This document shows, piece after piece, positions 1-8,011 of a DNA stretch of 12,981 nucleotides (positions are counted from its first letter, which is position 1; each line of letters begins with the position of its first letter). This DNA is from JAAKFL01 sp964629645. Its GTDB lineage: Bacteria > Chlamydiota > Chlamydiia > Chlamydiales > SLFE01. The translations under genes and the position numbers were made by a program. Under the pieces are notes generated by a model. It did not search any database. It was not told where the DNA came from and was given only the letters and a program-made list of their open reading frames with translations. The stretch is taken from the NCBI GenBank assembly GCA_964629645.1, contig CAZVSU010000072.1, positions 1 through 12,981 on the forward strand, in the 5' to 3' direction.

Positions 1-3000
1 CTCGCGATGGGGGTGCAAATGACCTACATCGACCCGGCGATCGCCCGGCTTTCCGCCTGCTTTCCCCTTATGCAAAAGGAGCGCCGCGCGCTTCCGACCG
101 ATCTCGAGATGGCTTTAGCGCTCGAAAACGAGCTTGGCAAGACTCGCCTTATCGCGGGGCAAAACTTTTTAAACACCGGCTCCGAAATTAAAGATGCCAA
201 GCGATCGGCCGAGCTTTCGTGCGAGCTGGCTCCCCTTTTTCGCGACTACGGTCTCTACGGGGCCGCCATGATTGAAAAGTGGAGGCAAGGGAGCGCTCCA
301 AGCTGGCAATCAAAGCTTTTTTTATCTCTTTATAAAGCGCATACGCAGTGGACCACCCCCTTCGACCACGTCAAAGCCTGCCTGGCTCAAGCCCCTTGCG
401 CCGAAGATATGCAGGTGCATCTTTTCGGCCTTAATTTTCTTCCCCCTCTTTACCTGCATTTTTTTCGCGCCGTGGCGAAGGTGCTGCCGGTCCATCTTTA
501 CCTTCTTTCTCCTTGCGCGCACTATTGGGGCGACGCCGCGTCCGATGGCGAACTTAAGCGGCTAAGGAAGCAGTGGCGCGTTAAGGGTTTCTCCGAAGAG
601 CAGCAGCTTGAATTGGAAGACTATTTTCAGGACCGTCACGTTTTGCTCGCCAACTTAGGAAAACTCGGACGGAAAATGTTGACCGCCGTCGACGAGGAAA
701 GCGGCCTCGGCATCGCCCGTTACCAACCGGCAAGAGGCACTCTTCTCGCTCAGCTGCAAAACGATATGCTCGATCTGGCGCTTAGAGACGAAAAACTAGC
801 CGTTGAAGAGACGGCTTCGATCGAGTGGCACGTCGCCCCGTGCCGGCGTCGCGAAATCGAGATTCTTACCCACAATCTCCTTTATCTGATCGATCGCGAC
901 GGCGTGAAGCCTTCGGATATTATCGTCATGGCGCCCGATATCACTCCTTACGTTCCGTTCATCCGCGCTTGCTTTGAAAACGGCGGCACTTCCTTGGATT
1001 ATCAAATCTACGATTTGAAGCTGTCGTCTCAAAACAGCTTCATACAAGGGTTTCAGCAGCTTCTTTCTCTTCCGAAAAACCGGTTTGATGCCGTTTCTGT
1101 CCTCCAGCTTTTCGAACACCCCGCGGTGATGAAAAAATTGAAGTTAAGTGCCGGCGATCTCAAAACGATCGCGAAGTGGGTCAAAGAAACACGGATCAAT
1201 TGGGGCCTAAGCGCTTCCCACAGAAACGAAGTGTTGGAGGCGCAGGAGCAGGGCGAAAACGGCGGCTCGTGGGAGAGGGGGCTCCATCGTTTGGTACTGG
1301 GACTGATCGCCTCGGATGATCCGTCTTCGGTTCCCTATGACAATATCGAGATGACAAGCGCTCCGCTTCTCAGCGTTGTTTTAGAGACAATGAATCGACT
1401 CAAAGAAGCGCTCTCCCCTTTCTGCCTTTCGGAAAAGAAGGCCTTGCACGAATGGGCGCGCTTGCTCAAGGAACTGCAGTCGGCTTTCTTTTCCGCTGAC
1501 GGTTTGGGCGATCAGGCTGTTGAAGAAGAACAAAACTTGCTCGAAATCTTTTCCCGCTTCGAGCGGATCAAAGCGTTTGGTCCGGAAACGAAATTTTCCT
1601 GGGCTTTTGTAGAAAAGCAACTGGAAAAGGCGTTTTCCGAACAGTCCATGAACTTTCGCGAGTCCCATATCGGGGGTGTTAAATTTTGCTCGCTGCTTCC
1701 CATGCGCGCTGTCCCGGCAAAAGTGGTGGCTCTTATCGGAATGGAGGAGGGAGTCTTTCCGAAAATCGAACGCCCCTCCCCTTTAAATGAGCTGACGCGC
1801 CATCCTGAAACCGACTATGTTCCCAAAAGCAAAGATTATGACCGGTCGCTGTTTTTAGAGGCGCTTCTCTCTGCCCGTCAGACACTGCTTTTGAGTCACG
1901 CGGAAGAATCGGAGGAAAGCCGCCCGTCGGTTTTGATTCTGGAACTGATGAATGCTCTTGACAGCGCCTATCATCACCGAGGAAAGGCCATTTCGGAGTG
2001 CGTGAAAGTTGTCCATCCTTTCCGCGCCTCTGATCCCCTTTATTTCCAAAATAAGGCGGGCCTTCGCAATTTCAGCCCTCTCGACTTTGCTGCCGCTCGG
2101 TCGACGCTTGCGCCTAAGGAAAACAGGGCGCACTTCTTTTCCGAACTTCTTCAGGCAAAGAGCCCTCAAGCAAGCGGCGAGGAAAGCCTATCGCTCACAA
2201 TAAGCGACCTGACCGCCTGTTCGAAAAATCCGTTGAAAATGTATTTCAACCATCACTTAGGAATGGATATTCAAGAAAAAGATGACATTTCCGATGAAGA
2301 TCCGTTCTCGCTCGATCCCCTTGACCGCCACCATCTCAGACAAATGCTTTTCACGTCTCCGCTCGATAAGACCATAGAAGCCGGAAAAGAAAAAGGGCTG
2401 TGGCCCTCCAGCCTTTTTCAAGAGTGCGCGGTCGATAAATTTTCAAATGAAGGCCGCTCGCTCCAAGCTTATTTAGGCGGGCATGATTTAGCTCCGGACG
2501 ATTATTTTACTGTTGAGTTTGACTTGCGCACCAAGTCGCCTCAAAAAGTGAACGAGGCGCTTTGGCTTGTCCCGGCGATGAAAGCAGGGCCTTTCACACT
2601 CACCGGCGCCTTAAAAGACGTGACAAAAGAAGGACTGTGCCGCATTAAAAACCACTCGATCCAGGATCTGTTTGAACTATGGCCGCAAATTTTGATCCTC
2701 AACCACCTGGCTCAAGTGCTGCCTGTTAAAACGCAGCTGCTCCTCACGAAAGAGCGGAAAACAGTGCCTTGCGCTGTAGAGGATCACGGGGACTGGCTCG
2801 AAAAGTACTGTTCGTACGTCGATGAGTGCCGAAGGCGCCCCTCTCCTCTTTTGCCGGAGTGGATCGATGATTTGATCAAAGGAAAATCCGTGGACGAAAA
2901 AGTCAGCCAGCAGCTAGCGCGCGACGAAAGGAAAACGCATAACAAAACGCTGCTCTATTGCATGCGCCGCAAACACATGGATGCCCTTTCGGAAGAGAAT

Positions 3001-3075
3001 CAGAACACATGGAAAGAGGCGCTCAAAACGATGATTCCGCTCGATCACGCCCTTTTTCAAAAGGGGAGGCGATGA
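1..3075 (+). CDS. recC: Exodeoxyribonuclease V gamma subunit RecC (5' partial)
   Basis: RecC is the non-catalytic helicase-like subunit of RecBCD. It splits the duplex, guides the strands to the RecB and RecD motors and, in E. coli, reads Chi. The frame is open from base 1 for 1024 codons. Counting from the first visible codon, E. coli-like RecC blocks appear in order: a LPPLYL stretch leading to HYWGD at 174-178, IIVMAPDIT with PFIRACFE at about 307-324, and LPMRAVPAKVV followed by GMEEGVFP at 566-587, then FLEALLSARQ and PSVLILEL. The first visible residues correspond to E. coli RecC about 60-70 residues in, so the ATG at 7 is probably internal and the true start lies left of the window. 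No Walker A is seen, as expected for this inactive helicase fold. The stop overlaps the recB start (ATGA), indicating translational coupling. The promoter is outside the window. Confidence 0.95.
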   Translation, partial: LAMGVQMTYIDPAIARLSACFPLMQKERRALPTDLEMALALENELGKTRLIAGQNFLNTGSEIKDAKRSAELSCELAPLFRDYGLYGAAMIEKWRQGSAPSWQSKLFLSLYKAHTQWTTPFDHVKACLAQAPCAEDMQVHLFGLNFLPPLYLHFFRAVAKVLPVHLYLLSPCAHYWGDAASDGELKRLRKQWRVKGFSEEQQLELEDYFQDRHVLLANLGKLGRKMLTAVDEESGLGIARYQPARGTLLAQLQNDMLDLALRDEKLAVEETASIEWHVAPCRRREIEILTHNLLYLIDRDGVKPSDIIVMAPDITPYVPFIRACFENGGTSLDYQIYDLKLSSQNSFIQGFQQLLSLPKNRFDAVSVLQLFEHPAVMKKLKLSAGDLKTIAKWVKETRINWGLSASHRNEVLEAQEQGENGGSWERGLHRLVLGLIASDDPSSVPYDNIEMTSAPLLSVVLETMNRLKEALSPFCLSEKKALHEWARLLKELQSAFFSADGLGDQAVEEEQNLLEIFSRFERIKAFGPETKFSWAFVEKQLEKAFSEQSMNFRESHIGGVKFCSLLPMRAVPAKVVALIGMEEGVFPKIERPSPLNELTRHPETDYVPKSKDYDRSLFLEALLSARQTLLLSHAEESEESRPSVLILELMNALDSAYHHRGKAISECVKVVHPFRASDPLYFQNKAGLRNFSPLDFAAARSTLAPKENRAHFFSELLQAKSPQASGEESLSLTISDLTACSKNPLKMYFNHHLGMDIQEKDDISDEDPFSLDPLDRHHLRQMLFTSPLDKTIEAGKEKGLWPSSLFQECAVDKFSNEGRSLQAYLGGHDLAPDDYFTVEFDLRTKSPQKVNEALWLVPAMKAGPFTLTGALKDVTKEGLCRIKNHSIQDLFELWPQILILNHLAQVLPVKTQLLLTKERKTVPCAVEDHGDWLEKYCSYVDECRRRPSPLLPEWIDDLIKGKSVDEKVSQQLARDERKTHNKTLLYCMRRKHMDALSEENQNTWKEALKTMIPLDHALFQKGRR
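3062..3069 (+). promoter_or_regulatory. Ribosome-binding site for recB
   Basis: The purine run AGGGGAGG lies inside the last recC codons, just before the ATG at 3072. The frame is open 38 codons further upstream, but this site and the position of the first conserved RecB block both favour the ATG at 3072. The site lies in translated recC sequence, so recB initiation is probably coupled to recC termination. Confidence 0.7.
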
Positions 3076-6000
3076 CGACGTTTGATATCTTAAGGCGAGA
3101 GTCGCAGATTCATCGCAATATTCTTCTGGAAGCCTCTGCCGGAACAGGAAAGACATTTACCATTGAACATCTTTATGTCCGTTTGCTGATCGAAGAGCCG
3201 ATTAAAACAGTCGACGAAATCCTTGTTGTCACGTTCACGAAAAAAGCGACGAGCGAACTGAAGGAGAGGATCCGCGCTGCGATTGTCAAGGCGCTTAGTG
3301 CCGCGGTATCGGGAGACAATGCATTCGATTTTTTGAACGCCGTTGATCCCGAAAAGACGAAAAGGCGTCTGCAGCACGCTCTCAGCGATTTTGACGATGC
3401 CATGATCACGACGATTCACGCGTTTTGCGAGCGCTCGTTAAAAGAGAATCACTTTGTCTTTGACGAGGCGTCGGAATCGATGCGCCAGCTTGCCGAAAAA
3501 GAAGAGCTCAGGAAAGCGGTGCACGATTATTTCCTCACGGGATTAAAAAAAGAGCGGGTCAGCCCGGCCCAGCTGCAAATCGTCTTAAACACATATCGCT
3601 CAGATGTTCGAAAGTTGGAAAATGCTCTTCTCAATCTGATGAGCAAGGGGCTCCAAATCATCCCCGGAAGGCCTTTTCAAGCTCTTTTTGACGATTTTTC
3701 CTCATTTATGAAAGAAAATGCCGGTCGTTACGATGCGGAAAAGCTCATTGAAGATTTTGAGACGCTGGCGCCTCGCTACAAAGAGACATGCATCGGAAGA
3801 AGCACTGAACTAAAACCGGAGATTCGCGAAGCCGTCGAACAATTCTGTGCGCTTTTTAATCAGAACAGTTGGTCGGAAAAAGACTTCGAGGGACTCCTTT
3901 CAAACGATTTGATCTACGCAACAAAGCTTGATGACTCCAAACCGAGAAGTAAAACCGCTTTACATGATGCACCCGCCGTTCATTATCCGGACTTTGTCAA
4001 AACCCTTCGAGAGGGGCTTTTGAGCACGATTCAAGAGGCGCGTCACCCGGGATCAATACTTGCCCTCATGGCGCACGATGGTTCTGATTACTTAAACAAA
4101 TATTTGCAAAAGGAAGAGAAGTACCGTTTCGACGATCTTCTTGCAAATATGCTCAAAAGAGTCTCCGGAGAGGGTTTTGCAGAGAAGATGCGCTCGCAAT
4201 ATTCCGCCGTTGTGATCGACGAATTTCAAGACACCGATCCTATTCAGTGGAAAATTTTCAAAACGCTTTTTGTTGACGACCCTAAAAAAAGAGCGCATCT
4301 CTACCTTGTCGGAGATCCCAAGCAATCGATTTATGCGTTTCGAAGAGCCGATATTTACACCTACCTCTCCGCCGCCAATACTCTTGGAAACGACGCAAAA
4401 GCAGTTCTCAGCACCAATTTTCGTTCGGAGGCAAAGCTCGTTGAAACGCTTAATGCTCTTTTTTCAGAAAAAAATATCCCTCATTTTTTTCCGCTTCCCC
4501 GCATTCGCTCTAGTCTTTCTTGTCCTCAGGTGATTCCGGCGAAGGGATCGGAAAGCGATCGCTTAAGCGATGGTAAAGGAGCCATTCACCTTCTCTTGGC
4601 TGAGGGAAGCAAAAAAGGGAAAAGCTGGCCCTCAATGGCTTTTCGAGCCGATTTTTTTATGCGGGCTGTGGTCAACGAAATGATTCGGTGCAAAGAGAGG
4701 CAGCATCTTGCCTTTTCGAGCTGGGCGATTTTGGTCAAAGATCGCCATGAAGCGGATGAGTTTTATCAGCTTTGTCTTAAAGCCGGCGTGCCGGCAAGGA
4801 AGCAAAAGGGGAAAAAGTTGATCGATTCGCCGGCTTTTGACGCGATCAAACAGCTCTGCGACGCGCTCGAGTCTCCTCACGACTTAAACGCCTTCAAAAT
4901 AATGCTTGGAGGAGATTTGGTCCGTTTTTCGCCGCAAGAATTGGAGTCGCTCAAAGAGATCGACATCTTGACTGAAAAGTGTTCGCTTTGGAAACGGTGC
5001 GTCGAAACAGCTTCCAGAAAGGGTTTTTCACTTTTTGTGACAGAGTTTCTTCGGACAAAATGGAACAACAAAGACACGCTGTATGAAACGTTGATTCGAG
5101 AAGAGGCCGGTTTGCTGGACGAGTTTCAGCAGATCTGCGATTTGATCGGCTCTTATCAGTATCAAAGAAACGGCTCCATACACCATCTGAAGCGCTATTT
5201 GAATGAACTGGAGCCTCTTTCTGAAAACGACGACAGTGCCTTGACCGTTTTTGAAGATAAAGAACAAGAGGCATGTGAAATTGTCACAATTCACTCGAGC
5301 AAAGGTTTGGAGTATGATCGTGTCGTTCCTCTTGGACTCATCACGAGAACAGTGCAAAAAGAAGAGTGCATCCCGATGCAAGATACGCTCGTACCTGTCG
5401 TCGATGAAAATTCCAATCTTTACAAACAGTATCAAGAAGAAAGGGACGCTGAAAAAATGCGGCAATTTTACGTGGCAATGACAAGGGCAAAACACCGCAT
5501 CTATCTTCCCATCGCCATAGAAAAAAAGGGGCTTAGGCAAGTTCCTCAAGGCGATTTATCGCCAATGGAGCTTTTTCTCAATGCATTCAAACCCTGCTTA
5601 GGTGATCCCGACGCTTTTTTAAAATGGTGCGATACGTCATCAACAATCACTTACGAATGGCTGCCCGAAAAACCAAAGCTTATGTCTGTGCCTCCAGAGC
5701 GTGAAAAAGCCGCCATCAAAGCCCCTAAGGCTGCAGCAACGCCGCGCGAATCTTTGCAGCTTCACTCGTTTACCTCTTTATCAAGAGCAAGCGTCCATCG
5801 TATTGAAGGGGCGCCGCAAGATGATCATCATCGAGAAAAAAACCGTTTCACGCTGCCGTCAGGACGTGAAACCGGCGTTCTTCTTCATGAAATTTTAGAA
5901 AAAATCGACTACGAAAAAGTGAAGCATGCCGAATGTCCGAGGGCGCTTGAATCAGACATTTTCCCCTTCATCAAGCAGACAGCTTACGAGGACTGGAAAG

Positions 6001-6434
6001 AGGTGATCGCGCGCTTAATTTTTACGACATTGAAGAAAACGCTTTCGACATCAAAAGGGAAATTCCGTCTTTGCGATGTCCCTTCAGAACAACGATTTCA
6101 TGAAGTCGAATTTCTCTATCCCCGTTCAGAAGGGCTTCTCAAAGGGGTCATCGACTTGGTTTTCGCGTTTAACGGCGCTTACTTCATTGTGGATTGGAAG
6201 GGCAATTGGCTCGGCGCTTCCGAAAGCGACTATCGACCCGAAGCGCTAAAGAAGACAATGGAGCAGCATGACTACACACTTCAAGAGGCGATTTATCGAG
6301 AAGCGGTCAAACGCTATTTAAGACCTTTTGAGACGCGTCCTTTCGAAGAGTGTTACGGCGGTTCTTACTACTTTTTCTTGCGCGGTTTAAACTTTGACAA
6401 CGACAATGGAGTGGCAGCCATATGGACGCGATAG
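3072..6434 (+). CDS. recB: Exodeoxyribonuclease V beta subunit RecB (helicase-nuclease)
   Basis: RecB is the 3'-5' SF1A helicase and the only nuclease of RecBCD, acting on DNA ends in the cytoplasm and loading RecA. The 1120-residue product is near the E. coli size (1180). Helicase motifs are complete: Walker A EASAGTGKT at 20-28 (K27), motif Ia VTFTKKATSELKER, Walker B DEFQDTD from D383, motif III GDPKQSIYAFRRAD from 414, motif IV LSTNFRS, motif V TIHSSKGLEYDRV from 739 and motif VI QFYVAMTRAKHR from 798. The C-terminal PD-(D/E)xK nuclease has H939, D1028, D1041 and K1043. The D-to-D and D-to-K spacings match E. coli D1067, D1080 and K1082. The catalytic triplet reads DWK where E. coli has DYK. 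The start follows the AGGGGAGG site and sits just before motif I. The gene overlaps recC by 4 bases and recD by 13, so all three are probably one transcript with subunits made together. Confidence 0.97.
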   Translation: MTTFDILRRESQIHRNILLEASAGTGKTFTIEHLYVRLLIEEPIKTVDEILVVTFTKKATSELKERIRAAIVKALSAAVSGDNAFDFLNAVDPEKTKRRLQHALSDFDDAMITTIHAFCERSLKENHFVFDEASESMRQLAEKEELRKAVHDYFLTGLKKERVSPAQLQIVLNTYRSDVRKLENALLNLMSKGLQIIPGRPFQALFDDFSSFMKENAGRYDAEKLIEDFETLAPRYKETCIGRSTELKPEIREAVEQFCALFNQNSWSEKDFEGLLSNDLIYATKLDDSKPRSKTALHDAPAVHYPDFVKTLREGLLSTIQEARHPGSILALMAHDGSDYLNKYLQKEEKYRFDDLLANMLKRVSGEGFAEKMRSQYSAVVIDEFQDTDPIQWKIFKTLFVDDPKKRAHLYLVGDPKQSIYAFRRADIYTYLSAANTLGNDAKAVLSTNFRSEAKLVETLNALFSEKNIPHFFPLPRIRSSLSCPQVIPAKGSESDRLSDGKGAIHLLLAEGSKKGKSWPSMAFRADFFMRAVVNEMIRCKERQHLAFSSWAILVKDRHEADEFYQLCLKAGVPARKQKGKKLIDSPAFDAIKQLCDALESPHDLNAFKIMLGGDLVRFSPQELESLKEIDILTEKCSLWKRCVETASRKGFSLFVTEFLRTKWNNKDTLYETLIREEAGLLDEFQQICDLIGSYQYQRNGSIHHLKRYLNELEPLSENDDSALTVFEDKEQEACEIVTIHSSKGLEYDRVVPLGLITRTVQKEECIPMQDTLVPVVDENSNLYKQYQEERDAEKMRQFYVAMTRAKHRIYLPIAIEKKGLRQVPQGDLSPMELFLNAFKPCLGDPDAFLKWCDTSSTITYEWLPEKPKLMSVPPEREKAAIKAPKAAATPRESLQLHSFTSLSRASVHRIEGAPQDDHHREKNRFTLPSGRETGVLLHEILEKIDYEKVKHAECPRALESDIFPFIKQTAYEDWKEVIARLIFTTLKKTLSTSKGKFRLCDVPSEQRFHEVEFLYPRSEGLLKGVIDLVFAFNGAYFIVDWKGNWLGASESDYRPEALKKTMEQHDYTLQEAIYREAVKRYLRPFETRPFEECYGGSYYFFLRGLNFDNDNGVAAIWTR

Positions 6435-8011
6435 ACTCTCTTAATCTTTTTGATTCCGTAGACATTGAGTGCGCCCGTAAATGCACCGCCGATTCATCGG
6501 CGCGTCTGCTCATTGCCGCCTTAAGCCAAGCGACCCGTCAAGGGCACCTTTGCCTGGAGGCAGGCGAGACGCTGATTCCCTCCACAAAACAACTCTTTGG
6601 TCAAACGCACCCCGAATTAGAGCGTGAAATCAAACAGATCGCTTCAAAAGATCATGCACTCTCTTATATCCACCGACAAAGCAATCGTTTTTATTTTGAA
6701 AAATACTGGGCTTATGAATCGTTATTTGAAACACATTTTTACCGCCTCGCCGGTAAAAGCCCCGGCTTTTCCCTCAATAATTCCCAAGTCGATGATTATC
6801 TTCGGCAGGTGCCCAATCTTTTGCCCGAGCAAAAAAAAGCGGTTAAAATTGCCTGTTCACAGACCCTTTCCATCATTTCAGGCGGCCCCGGAACGGGAAA
6901 AACCTTTACTGCCGGCGTCCTGATTGAAGCGCTTTGGCGCGGATTTTCCCCGGAACAAAAAAAAGAGGTGCGATTTGCTCTTGCAGCGCCGACAGGGAAA
7001 GCTGCGCTTCATTTGCAGAAGAGTTTTCAGCGCATTGCCGACATGCTTGAAGGGTTTCCTCCTCTTCAAGCCGAGACGCTCCACTCGTTGCTCGGAGTCA
7101 GTCACGGGCAGCAAAAAGGGCGTCCTGTTCTTGCCGATGTGGTCATTATCGATGAAAGCTCTATGATCGATGTTAAAATGATGGCTCTGCTTTTAGAGTC
7201 GGTAAAAGAGGGGGCGCGGCTTGTTTTTTTAGGCGACTCCCATCAATTGCCCCCGGTAGAAGCGGGTTCTCTTTTTACCGATATGATCGCGCTTCTTCCG
7301 GAAGTGGGGAAGCTCACCCATTGCTTGCGGGTCGAAATGGAAGCAATTCGGAAATTTGCCGACGCTGTCTATCGAGGCGATAGTGCGTCTGTCCTCGCTC
7401 AACTCAATCAGCCGGAAGAGGGAGTGAGGCGCCTTAAGTTTGCATCCGAGACTCTTTATTCTTTAAGAGAAGGCATCGCAGAGCATGTCATTCATGAGCG
7501 CCCTTCGCTCCCCGACATCACTTATGCGCGTGTCAAGCAGTTTCTCGATGCGTATTGTCTGTTGTCCCCTCTTCGACAAGGGTATCTCGGTGTCGACAGC
7601 CTCAATCAACTCATTTACGACAGGCTTAAATCCAATCCGATCCACCCTATCCTCATCACAAAAAACGACCGAAAACAAGAGCTATACAACGGCGATACGG
7701 GCATTCTTGTGGAGGGGGAAATCGCCTACTTTTTAGGACCCGATCAAACCTTGAGGAAAGTGCCTGCCCTCCTCTTGCCGCCTTACGAGTACGCCTACTG
7801 TCTTTCTGTCCATAAAAGCCAGGGAAGCGAATTCCAGCATGTCCTTCTTCTTCTCCCGGACGGCTCTGAACGCTTTGGTAGAGAAGGCGTCTACACCGGT
7901 ATCACCCGCGCTAAAAAGCAAGTGGACATCTGGGGAGCCGATGCAACGATCGCTTCTATCCTCGCGAACAAATCGTACCGCCACTCCGGCCTTAAGAAAC
8001 CGCTGCCTTGA
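6422..8011 (+). CDS. recD: Exodeoxyribonuclease V alpha subunit RecD (5'-3' helicase)
   Basis: RecD is the 5'-3' SF1B motor of RecBCD. It speeds unwinding and, in E. coli, permits nuclease action. The 529-residue product has Walker A GGPGTGKT at 154-161 (K160), motif Ia AAPTGKAALHL, Walker B IIDESSMID (D244, E245), motif III GDSHQLPPVEAGSLF from 271, motif V SVHKSQGSEF from 462 and motif VI YTGITRAKK from 491. The N-terminal 150 residues hold the divergent RecB-contacting region. It is shorter than E. coli RecD (608) partly because the stretch after motif III is compact: VEAGSLF is followed quickly by a short linker and AVYRGD. The start at 6422 lies inside the recB 3' end, with GGAG ten bases upstream. 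The single P-loop domain and the operon context argue for RecD proper rather than a stand-alone RecD2. In Chlamydia trachomatis, as I recall, recD is not next to recB, so this arrangement may be lineage-specific. Confidence 0.94.
   Translation: MDAIDSLNLFDSVDIECARKCTADSSARLLIAALSQATRQGHLCLEAGETLIPSTKQLFGQTHPELEREIKQIASKDHALSYIHRQSNRFYFEKYWAYESLFETHFYRLAGKSPGFSLNNSQVDDYLRQVPNLLPEQKKAVKIACSQTLSIISGGPGTGKTFTAGVLIEALWRGFSPEQKKEVRFALAAPTGKAALHLQKSFQRIADMLEGFPPLQAETLHSLLGVSHGQQKGRPVLADVVIIDESSMIDVKMMALLLESVKEGARLVFLGDSHQLPPVEAGSLFTDMIALLPEVGKLTHCLRVEMEAIRKFADAVYRGDSASVLAQLNQPEEGVRRLKFASETLYSLREGIAEHVIHERPSLPDITYARVKQFLDAYCLLSPLRQGYLGVDSLNQLIYDRLKSNPIHPILITKNDRKQELYNGDTGILVEGEIAYFLGPDQTLRKVPALLLPPYEYAYCLSVHKSQGSEFQHVLLLLPDGSERFGREGVYTGITRAKKQVDIWGADATIASILANKSYRHSGLKKPLP

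Noticed and set aside
7..9. ATG at 7 as the true recC start
   Set aside because: The frame is open to base 1, no ribosome-binding site can be seen in six bases, and the first residues align well inside the N-terminal domain of E. coli RecC.
4558..4571. 14-bp perfect palindrome ATCGCTTAAGCGAT inside recB
   Set aside because: It is a single copy within a well-conserved gene class, with no regulatory context. A palindrome this long can occur by chance in codons for Asp, Arg, Leu and Ser.
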